Shown in pieces: positions 56,636 to 64,000 of a stretch of 64,000 nt of DNA. Every line of letters begins with the position of its first letter. The first letter of the stretch is position 1. The position numbers and the translations under genes are program-made. Source of the stretch: Amia ocellicauda (Eukaryota; Chordata; Actinopteri; Amiiformes; Amiidae); assembly GCF_036373705.1 (NCBI RefSeq), contig NW_027102756.1, forward strand, positions 1 to 64,000, in the 5' to 3' direction. The notes beneath the pieces are model-generated. The model searched no databases. It was not told where the DNA came from and saw only the letters and a list, made by a program, of their open reading frames with translations.

Positions 56636-58447
56636 TGTAGCGTAAGGTACACTTATAAAATTCAATGAAAGAAGTGAATTTATAGTATCACCTTATCACG
56701 AATCCTGGAATCTTGTAGAACTCATTTTCTGTAATAATTGGATGCAGACACCAATTCCAAAGATATAAATTGTCAAATTTATTCAAAAACAAAGACTAAA
56801 TGTAGCACTACACTAATTATACAAAAGGGAAAAACTAATTAAAATTCAACTCTAGATCAACAAATCAAAGACAAATCACTTCCGTGACCAAATCAAAGAC
56901 CATGGGATCGCATATGATAACACACAAATCATTAAACAAAAAAGGTTATAAACACATTGACTACAATACCGGTTAGTAAGACGAAGGTGAGTCTCTCATT
57001 AGTATTGTTAGTCAGACATTCAATAACTACGCAGGTTAGTATTTATGTCAGGTAACTTCTCGTTATATATATATCAGTCTCATTAACGTTTAGGTGGAGA
57101 GAAAGATCCTATCATTACTTGTTACCACAATTTCCCTTAACTGATTATTATTCAATGATTAAGGATAGGCAGGGCCACCTATAATCTGGTGTCTATTAAC
57201 TTGTGTCAATTTCAGACTAAACAGTTAAACAGGAATGAGAAGATATTTCTCGGCGTTGTCAGATTTTATTTCTAAAATTATCAACAAAACAGTTGAATGC
57301 AACACACATTTATATTTAAGAAAACTAAATGATATTACACATTCTAGAGTTATGAATCACAGATTAACATTTCTAATTGATTTCTCAAATGTCATGAATC
57401 ATGAACTCCAAACTGTTAAACTTATGTGAACTTCGTCGCAGAGAGGCCTCTCTGGCTTCGGGCTCAGATAACAGCACACGGCACGAGGTCCGTGTGGTTT
57501 GGAACAAAGGCAGTCCGGTTCGGCTTTGTCCAAGAACTTCCACTCAGTCGATGCACCTGGAAGTTGGGGTTTCGCGAATGTAGAGTCTTTTCCAAACAGA
57601 TTTTCCACTGGTTTGAAGGCTCCAAGGTAGTGCACAAAATCTTCTTTGTAAGCAGGGTTCCACCGTAGTTACTTGAAGACAAAGTCTTTGAGGAAAGCAG
57701 GGCCCTGTTTATTCCAAGGGTCAAGTTTCTTAAGACTCAAATAGCTATTTAAGTGACTGACACTTTCGTATTCAGTCGACTTAGTCAATTGTCCAGCTGT
57801 AAAACTCCACTGATCAGGTGGGTCTGTGAAGTTATTTATTTAATAAAGTCCTTTAAAATAATTCTTCGCTCAATCTCCTTCTCCCAGTTTAACTCTTCTG
57901 TTGCCGGCAAAGACTTGGTTGGTTTCTGATTCCGGTTCTGGCAACAGAGCTACAGGTTGAGCTGTGGCAGCGAGATTCTGGTTCAGGTGAGAGAGAGAGA
58001 GAGAGAAAGACTGTCCGCTGTTCCTTATAGTCTGTCAGATCAGTAGGTGATTGGTCCCTGAGTTCTTGAGATTGGATTTCGGTTTCAGCCCCAAGTGTCC
58101 TATTGGAGGGAGGCTTTATTTATGACTGATGTCAATCCATGCCATCTTTTGGAAATGCCGGTTGGCCTGGGTTCGTAGCTCTATGTCGGGATTTCGGCTC
58201 TCATCCACTTCAAAGAGTTTTTATCACCTACAGGCCCCTTTCTCCAGACATCTCATAGCAGAATTCCAAACTATTTGGCCTCTTCTCGGTGCCATCCTCC
58301 CCAAAACTGTCACTTTGATGCAAACCAGTTCCAAGCTGATGAGCTAAGGAAATCTGATAACTTTGGGGGGGGAGAGGTCTTCTTTAGATCAGTGCTTCAG
58401 CTCAGAGCCCAAATGCTCTTATCAAAATACACCCAACATAACGCTAC
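56636..58447 (+). mobile_element. LTR-like unit, full copy (TGTAGCG...CGCTACA)
   Basis: 1812-bp unit with perfect 7-base inverted termini, 'tgtagcg' at 56636 and 'cgctaca' at 58447. The purine-rich 'agtgggaggaggaaga' lies about 20 bases upstream, like a polypurine tract, and pol ends 200 bases before, so a 3' LTR of the ERV is the simplest reading. 'aataaag' at 57842 could be its poly(A) signal, but 'aataaa' also occurs on the other strand, so orientation is not proven. No coding sequence. A truncated inverted copy is at 48994-50519. LTRs this long are unusual. Fossil. Confidence 0.6.
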
Positions 58448-58757
58448 ATATGTATGTATGTATGTATATATGTGTAGAAGGAAAATTAGAAATTATTTTC
58501 TTACACCTGTTTTTCTCTCTTGTATACTTAAGAAAGATACGGTCAAGCTAGAAGGTCAGCCCAGAAGATAGTTTGATTTCTGTTTGTTATTTACGATGAG
58601 AACCTTGGAGACATTGTCAAACGGTATGACCTACGTGCCTGTTCCCTAAAACCATGTGTTGACCTATGAACTCTGTTCTATAATGATATATGTTCTGCTT
58701 AGTTAGCCTTTAAGATAACATTGTAATGACTTTCTAGCATGTATAGATGTATATATG

Positions 58758-58804
<47 letters not shown>

Positions 58805-58846
58805 GTCCAATTGCTTTGACAATACAAATGAATTGAATTGAGAGGA

Positions 58847-58910
<64 letters not shown>

Positions 58911-59033
58911 CTCAGCGATGACATCACGAGCCTCTCTCAGCTGACTGCTATGACATCACAGAGCACGTACATTCCGATGCTTGTCGTCTGTCAACCACTC
59001 AGTCACTGCTAGCCAGACTGTCCCTAAGACAAA
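58448..59033 (+). repeat. Composite module copy 4, next to the 5S array
   Basis: (TGTA)n, complete X block (58470-58742: 'tgtagaaggaaaattagaaa' to 'gactttctagcatgtata'), (AT)n/TGTA at 58745-58806, LINE tail, (GA)n, (CAGA)n, then 'ctcagctgactgctatgaca' and 'gtctgtcaaccactcagtca', cut at about 59022 where 5S spacer sequence begins. Confidence 0.75.
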
Positions 59034-59116
59034 GTGTACAATACTTCAATTATATCTCCTCCAGACTGAAACAGAGTATTACGAGCTACGATGAAGTTAC
59101 CCAAGAGACGTATAAA

Positions 59117-59234
59117 GCTTGCAGCACCTGGTATTTCCAGGAGGTCACCCATCCAAGTACTGTCCAGGACCTGCCCCGTTCAGCTTACGCGATCTGACGA
59201 GATCGAGCGCGTTCAGGACGGTGTGGACACAAGC
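59117..59234 (-). rRNA. 5S rRNA unit 1 (type A)
   Basis: Minus-strand 5S-like sequence. The box A-type region is altered ('gtaagctgaacggggcagg'), box C is 'cttggatgggtgacctcc'. Type A marks: 'cgatctcgtcagatcgcgta' and start 'ggcttgtgtcc'. Downstream only TTT follows the gene ('gctttatacg'), so no T4 terminator. Possibly a pseudogene. Confidence 0.7.
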
Positions 59235-59448
59235 CGAGAGGCCTGGCTGCATGATGTCTCTTAATGGTTGGCGGGTATTGACGGAACTTCCAGCAAAAAA
59301 AAAAAAAAGAAAAACGGAGGGAAAAATATCAGTGCAGCAAAGGATGTTGAAAGTAGCCAGGTACGTGTACAATACTTCAATTATATCTCCTCCAGACAGA
59401 AAGAGAGTATTAAGAGCTACGATAAAGTTACCCAGCAGACGTAAAAAG

Positions 59449-59565
59449 CTGGCAGCACCTGGTATTTCCAGGAGATCTCCCATCCAAGTACTGACCAGGT
59501 CCTGCCCCGTTTCGTTTCCGAGATCTGACGAGATCGGGCGCGTTCAGGTCTGTGTGTCCGCAAGC
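59449..59565 (-). rRNA. 5S rRNA unit 2 (type B)
   Basis: Box C is 'cttggatgggagatctcc', nearer the usual GGGAGACC. The 5' part reads 'gcttgcggacacacagacct', unlike the other types. The 3' end is 'gtgctgccagc', which weakens the closing stem. TTTTT follows. Confidence 0.7.
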
Positions 59566-59781
59566 CGAGATGCCTGGTTGCATGATGTCTCTTAAAGGCT
59601 GGCGGATATTGATGGAACTTCCAGAAAAAAGAAAAAATAAAAAGAAAAATGGCGGGAAAAATATCAGTGCAGCAAAGGGTGTTGAAAGTAGCCGGGTACG
59701 TGTACAATTCTTCAATTATATCTCCTCCAGACAGAAATAGAGTATTAAAAGCAACGATGAAGTTACCCAGGAGACGAAAAA

Positions 59782-59899
59782 GCTTGCAGCACCTGGTATT
59801 TCCAGGAGGTCACCCATCCAAGTACTGACGAGGCCCTGCACCGTTTAGCTTCCGAGATGTGATGAGATCGACCGCGTTCAGGACGGTGTGGCCGCAAGC
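59782..59899 (-). rRNA. 5S rRNA unit 3 (type C)
   Basis: Type C marks: 'gaacgcggtcgatctcatca' and 'aacggtgcagggcctcgtca'. The closing stem gcttgc/gcaagc is intact and TTTTT follows the gene. Confidence 0.75.
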
Positions 59900-60116
59900 C
59901 AAGCAGCCTGGCTGCATGATGTCTCTTAAAGGCTGGAGGGTATTGACGGAACTTCCGGCAAAAAAAAAAAGAAAAAAGAAAAATGGAGGAAAAAATATCA
60001 GTGCAGCAAAGGGTGTTGAAAGTAGCCGGGTATGTGTACAATTCTTCAATTATATCTCCTCCAGACTGAAAGAGAGTATTACGAGCTACGATGAAGTTAC
60101 CCAAGAGACGTATAAA

Positions 60117-60234
60117 GCTTGCAGCACCTGGTATTTCCAGGAGGTCACCCATCCAAGTACTGACCAGGACCTGCCCCGTTCAGCTTACGCGATCTGACGA
60201 GATCGAGCGCGTTCAGGACGGTGCGGACACAAGC
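60117..60234 (-). rRNA. 5S rRNA unit 4 (type A)
   Basis: Nearly identical to unit 1 but with 'gtccgcaccgtcc' at the 5' side and 'ggtcctggtcagtacttgg'. Same lack of a T4 terminator. First member of the first A-D-E trimer. Confidence 0.7.
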
Positions 60235-60447
60235 CGAGAGGCCTGGTTGCATGATGTCTCTTAATGGTTGGCGGGTATTGACGGAACTTCCAGCAAAAAA
60301 AAAAAAAAGAAAAACGGAGGGAAAAATATCAGTGCAGCAAAGGATGTTGAAAGTAGCCAGGTACGTGTACAATACTTCAATTATATCTCCTCCAGACAGA
60401 AAGAGAGTATTAAGAGCTACGATATAGTTACCCAGGAGACGTAAAAA

Positions 60448-60565
60448 GCTTGCAGAACCAGGTATTTCCAGGAGGTCCCACATTCAAGTAATGACCAGGC
60501 CCTGCCCCGTTTAGCTTCCGAGATCTGACGAGATGGGGCGCGTTCAGGACGGTGTGGTTGCAAGC
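60448..60565 (-). rRNA. 5S rRNA unit 5 (type D)
   Basis: Type D marks: 'gcttgcaaccacaccgtcct', 'cgccccatctcgtcagatct' and 'cattacttgaatgtgggacc', where box C is damaged (TTGAATGTGGGACC). TTTTT follows. Likely a pseudogene. Confidence 0.7.
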
Positions 60566-60781
60566 CAAGAGGCCTGGCTGTATGATGTCTCTTAAAGGCT
60601 GGAGGGTATTGATGGAACTTCCAGCAAAAAAAAAAAAAAAAAGAAAAACGGAGGGAAAAATATCAGTGCAGCAAAGGGTGTTGAAAGTAGCCGGGTACGT
60701 GTACAATTCTTCAATTATATCTCCTCCAGACTGAAAGAGAGTATTAAGAGCTACGATGAAGTTACACAGGATACGTAAAAA

Positions 60782-60899
60782 GCTTGCATCACCTGGTATT
60801 TCCAGGAGGTCACCCATCCAAGTACTAACCAGGCCCTGGCCCGTTTAGTTTCCAAGGTCTGACGAGATCGGGCGCGTTCAGGACGGTGTGGCCGCAAGC
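60782..60899 (-). rRNA. 5S rRNA unit 6 (type E)
   Basis: Type E marks: 'cagaccttggaaactaaacg' in the box A region and 'ggtgatgcaagc' at the 3' end. Box C is 'cttggatgggtgacctcc'. TTTTT follows. Confidence 0.72.
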
Positions 60900-61115
60900 C
60901 AAGAGGCCTGGATGCATGATGTCTCTAAATGGCTGGAGGATATTGACAGAACTTCCAGCAAAAAAAAATGAAAAAAGAAAAATGGAGGGAAAAATATCAG
61001 TGCAGCAAAGGGTGTTAAAAGTAGCCGGGTACGTGTACAATACTTCAATTATATCTCCTCCAGACAGAAAGAGAGTATTACGAGCTACGATGAAGTTACC
61101 CAAGAGACGTATAAA

Positions 61116-61233
61116 GCTTGCAGCACCTGGTATTTCCAGGAGGTCACCCATCCAAGTACTGACCAGGACCTGCCCCGTTCAGCTTACGCGATCTGACGAG
61201 ATCGAGCGCGTTCAGGACGGTGTGGACACAAGC
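61116..61233 (-). rRNA. 5S rRNA unit 7 (type A)
   Basis: Matches units 1 and 4, again with only TTT after the gene. First member of the second A-D-E trimer. Confidence 0.7.
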
Positions 61234-61447
61234 CGAGAGGCCTGGTTGCATGATGTCTCTTAATGGTTGGCGGGTATTGACGGAACTTCCAGCAAAAAAA
61301 AAAAAAAAGAAAAACGGAGGGAAAAATATCAGTGCAGCAAAGGATGTTGAAAGTAGCCAGGTACGTGTACAATACTTCAATTATATCTCCTCCAGACAGA
61401 AAGAGAGTATTAAGAGCTACGATATAGTTACCCAGGAGACGTAAAAA

Positions 61448-61565
61448 GCTTGCAGAACCAGGTATTTCCAGGAGGTCCCACATTCAAGTAATGACCAGGC
61501 CCTGCCCCGTTTAGCTTCCGAGATCTGACGAGATGGGGCACGTTCAGGACGGTGTGGTTGCAAGC
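61448..61565 (-). rRNA. 5S rRNA unit 8 (type D)
   Basis: Nearly identical to unit 5, differing in 'gaacgtgccccatctcgtca'. Damaged box C as in unit 5. Confidence 0.7.
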
Positions 61566-61780
61566 CAAGAGGCCTGGCTGTATGATGTCTCTTAAAGGCT
61601 GGAGGGTATTGATGGAACTTCCAGCAAAAAAAAAAAAAAAAGAAAAACGGAGGGAAAAATATCAGTGCAGCAAAGGGTGTTGAAAGTAGCTGGGTACGTG
61701 TACAATTCTTCAATTATATCTCCTCCAGACTGAAAGAGAGTATTAAGAGCTACGATGAAGTTACACAGGATACGTAAAAA

Positions 61781-61898
61781 GCTTGCATCACCTGGTATTT
61801 CCAGGAGGTCACCCATCCAAGTACTAACCAGGCCCTGGCCCGTTTAGTTTCCAAGGTCTGACGAGATCGGGCGCGTTCAGGACGGTGTGGCCGCAAGC
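61781..61898 (-). rRNA. 5S rRNA unit 9 (type E)
   Basis: Same as unit 6 through the 5S region; the closing stem starts 'gcttgcggccacaccgtcct'. Ends the second A-D-E trimer. Confidence 0.72.
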
Positions 61899-62113
61899 CA
61901 AGAGGCCTGGCTGCATGATGTCTCTAAATGGCTGGAGGATATTGACAGAACTTCCAGCAAAAAAAAATGAAAAAAGAAAAATGGAGGGAAAAATATCAGT
62001 GCAGCAAAGGGTGTTAAAAGTAGCCGGGTACGTGTACAATACTTCAATTATATCTCCTCCAGACAGAAAAAGAGTATAAAGAGCTACGATGAAGTTACCC
62101 AGGAGACGTAAAA

Positions 62114-62231
62114 GCTTGTAGCACCAGGTTTTTCTAGGAGGTCTCACATTCAAGTACTGACCAGGTCCTGCCCCGTTTCGTTTCCGAGATCTGATGAGAT
62201 CGGGCGCGTTCAGGTCTGTGTGTCCGCAAGC
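62114..62231 (-). rRNA. 5S rRNA unit 10 (type B-like)
   Basis: Shares 'gcttgcggacacacagacct' with unit 2, but the 3' half carries 'cttgaatgtgagacctccta' and 'aaaacctggtgctacaagc'. TTTT follows. Looks like a recombinant between type B and a type D-like 3' half. Confidence 0.68.
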
Positions 62232-62447
62232 CGAGATGCCTGGTTGCATGATGTCTCTTAAAGGCTGGCGGATATTGATGGAACTTCCAGAAAAAATAAA
62301 AAAGAAAAAGAAAAATGGCGGGAAAAATATCAGTGCAGCAAAGGGTGTTAAAAGTAGCCGGGTACGTGTACAATTCTTTAATTATATCTCCTCCAGACAG
62401 AAATAGAGTATTAAAAGCTACGATGAAGTTACCCAGGAGACGAAAAA

Positions 62448-62565
62448 GCTTGCAGCACCTGGTATTTCCAGGAGGTCACCCATCCAAGTACTGACGAGGC
62501 CCTGCACCGTTTAGCTTCCGAGATCTGATGAGATCGACCGCGTTCAGGACGGTGTGGCCGCAAGC
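62448..62565 (-). rRNA. 5S rRNA unit 11 (type C)
   Basis: As unit 3, including 'gaacgcggtcgatctcatca'. Together with unit 10 it repeats the B-C order of units 2-3. Confidence 0.75.
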
Positions 62566-62783
62566 CAAGCAGCCTGGCTGCATGATGTCTCTTAAAGGCT
62601 GGAGGGTATTGACGGAACTTCCAGCAAAAAAAAAAAAGAAAAAAAAAAAATGGAGGGAAAAATATCTGTGCAGTAAAGGGTGTTGAAAGTAGCCGGGTAC
62701 GTGTACAATTCTTCAATTAAATCTCCTCCAGACAGAAAGAGAGTATTAAAAGCTACGACGAAGTTCCCCAGGTGACGTAAAAA

Positions 62784-62901
62784 GCTTGCAGCACCTGGTA
62801 CTTCCAGGAGGTCTCCCATCCAAGTACTGACCAGGTCCTGCCCCGTTTAGTTTCTGAGATCTGACGAGATCGGGCGCGTTCAGGACGGTGTGGCCACAAG
62901 C
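62784..62901 (-). rRNA. 5S rRNA unit 12 (type F)
   Basis: Box C is 'cttggatgggagacctcc', the closest in the array to the vertebrate consensus. The 5' end is 'gcttgtggccacaccgtcct'; box A region 'cagaaactaaacggggcagg'. TTTTT follows. One of the better candidates for an active gene. Confidence 0.78.
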
Positions 62902-63121
62902 CGAGACGCCTGGCTGCATGATGTCTCTTAAAGGCTGGCGGGTATTGACGGAATTTCCAGCATAAAAAAAAAAAAAAAAATAGAAAAATGGAGGGAAAAA
63001 TATCAGTGCAGGAAAGGGTGTTGAAAGTAGCCGGGTACGTGTACAATTCTTCAATTATATCTCCTCCAGACAGAAAGAGAGTATTAAGAGCTACGATAAA
63101 GTTACCCAGGAGAAGTAAAAA

Positions 63122-63239
63122 GCTTGCAGCACCTGGTATTTCCAGGAGGTCACCCATCCAAGTACTGACCAGGCCCTGCCCCGTTTAGCTTCCGAGATCT
63201 GACGAGATCGGGCGCATTCAGGACGGTGTGGCCACAAGC
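63122..63239 (-). rRNA. 5S rRNA unit 13 (type G)
   Basis: Box A region 'cggaagctaaacggggcagg', box C 'cttggatgggtgacctcc', 5' end 'gcttgtggccacaccgtcct' with 'gaatgcgcccgatctcgtca'. TTTTT follows. Closing stem intact with one G-U pair. Confidence 0.78.
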
Positions 63240-63457
63240 CGAGACGCCTGGCTGCATGATGTCTCTTAAAGGTTGGCGGGTATTGACGGAACTTCCAGCA
63301 AAAAAAAAAAAGAAAAAAGAAAAATGGTGGGAAACATATCAGTGCAGCAAAGTGTGTTGAAAGTAGCCGGGTACGTGTACAATTCTTTAATTATATCTCC
63401 TCCAGACTGAAAGAGAGTATTAAGAGCTACGATGAAGTTACCCAGGGGACGTAAAAA

Positions 63458-63575
63458 GCTTGCAGCACCTGGTATTTCCAGGAGGTCACCCATCCAAGTA
63501 CTGTCTAGGCCCTGCCCCATTTAGCTTCCGAGATCTGATGAGATCAGGCGCGTTCAGGACGGTGTGGCCGCAAGC
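63458..63575 (-). rRNA. 5S rRNA unit 14 (type G)
   Basis: Perfect closing stem gcttgc/gcaagc, 'gaacgcgcctgatctcatca', 'aaatggggcagggcctagac'. TTTTT follows. Confidence 0.75.
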
Positions 63576-63793
63576 CAAGAGGCCTGGCTGCATGATGTCT
63601 CTTAAAGGCTGGCGGGTATTGACGGAACTTCCAGCAAAAAAAAAAAAAAAAAATAGAAAAAGGGAGGGAAAAATATCAGTGCAGCAAAGGGTGTTGAAAG
63701 TAGCCGGGTACATGTACAATTCTTCAATTATATCTCCTCCAGACAGATAGAGAGTATTAAGAGCTACGATAAAGTTACCCAGGAGACGTAAAA

Positions 63794-63911
63794 GCTTTCA
63801 GCACTAGGTATTTCCAGTCGGTCTCACATTCATGTACTAACCATGTCCTGCCCCGTTTAGCTTCCGAGATCTGACGAGATCGGGCGCGTTCAGTATGGTG
63901 TGGCCGCAAGC
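63794..63911 (-). rRNA. 5S rRNA unit 15 (type H)
   Basis: 5' half 'gcttgcggccacaccatact' and 'gaacgcgcccgatctcgtca' is close to consensus; the 3' half is damaged ('catgaatgtgagaccgactg', 'tagtgctgaaagc'). TTTT follows. Probably a pseudogene or recombinant. The window ends about 89 bases further on, in spacer. Confidence 0.68.
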
Positions 63912-64000
63912 CGAGATGCCTGGCTGCATGATGTCTCTTAAAGGATGGCGGGTATTGACGGAATTTCCAGCAAAAAAAAAAAAGAAAAATAGAGGGAAAA

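Larger units (their letters stand above)
59034..64000 (-). repeat. 5S rDNA tandem array, period about 333 bp, 15 units
   Basis: Fifteen units of 331-338 bp, all with the 5S region on the minus strand, continuing past the window edge. Each unit contains the 5S region, an upstream 'tttaagagacatcatgcag' with a TATA-like 'tttaaga' at about -30, an A-rich tract of 8-18 A, and a spacer with 'tatatctcctccagac' and 'agtgcagcaaagg'. The array starts at about 59034 within the spacer, abutting composite module copy 4. All units share the same differences from the usual vertebrate 5S sequence, so they form one variant family. Unit types recur in blocks. Confidence 0.92.

Noticed and set aside
59119-63750. 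Many open frames of 60-158 codons on both strands in the 5S array
   Set aside because: They repeat every 333 bp and arise from the 5S sequence, its spacer and the A-rich tract. They are shadows of rDNA, not genes.
59034-64000. CRISPR-like regular repeats
   Set aside because: Units are 333 bp, contain 5S rRNA sequence and have related spacers; the window is eukaryotic.

Overview
This is a eukaryotic, almost certainly ray-finned fish, nuclear window made nearly entirely of repeats. The evidence is the mix of families: L2 LINEs with the fish 3' tail 'gcagacgctcttatccaggg', a CR1 LINE with an 'aagaacataag' tail, a fish LINE whose tail reads 'caatacaaatgaattgaatt', a Tc1-type miniature element ('cagtgagggaaaaaagta'), an IS630-type transposase, a BED/hAT transposon, endogenous retrovirus (ERV) and Gypsy fossils, and a 5S rDNA array with a 333-bp period. 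An early-branching fish (sturgeon, paddlefish, gar, bowfin or bichir) would fit, but the sequence does not prove it. I found no recognisable host protein-coding gene. The setting looks like repeat-dense DNA beside a 5S cluster.

Layout. 0.7-9.4 kb: LINE debris on both strands (internally deleted LINE, CR1, a composite microsatellite/LINE-tail module, an ORF1 with an SGNH-esterase-like domain, a second CR1 piece). 9.4-10.0 kb: possible solo LTR. 10.9-14.0 kb: L2 copies. 15.9-18.8 kb: two IS630-type transposase copies, two copies of a common 'catccatcc' repeat (one with 8-bp target duplications) and a Tc1 miniature element. 18.8-21.0 kb: more L2, including two tails head to head. 23.5-26.6 kb: possible LTR, then a decayed hAT element. 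26.9-30.4 kb: Gypsy/ERV fossils.

30.5-42.8 kb is a striking symmetric structure. Two 439-bp direct repeats lie outside two inverted arms of about 2.34 kb, with a spacer of about 6.8 kb. The spacer holds a 7-bp minisatellite, two copies of a tRNA-Phe-like unit (one followed by a 96-nt near-perfect foldback), a 1.29-kb hAT-like non-autonomous element and an AT-rich repeat.

42.8-47.2 kb is the most unusual part: a compact block with divergent transcription. Three minus-strand reading frames are packed close together, the last resembling the N-terminus of a protein-primed B-family DNA polymerase of the Polinton/adintovirus kind. A plus-strand gene in several exons lies opposite. Between the two start codons are two TATA boxes and a 75-bp tandem repeat carrying CACGTG and GC/CACCC boxes. 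I read it as a virus-like DNA element, treated here as a fossil, of a type I could not match.

47.7-59.0 kb: the composite module recurs three times, an approximately 1.8-kb LTR-like unit occurs in inverted copies, and an ERV fossil (gag-like 52.4 kb, integrase 55.3-56.4 kb) lies between them. 59.0-64.0 kb: fifteen minus-strand 5S rRNA units, several arranged as a repeated trimer. Apart from the 5S units, the parts do not form one pathway; they record nested insertion and segmental duplication.
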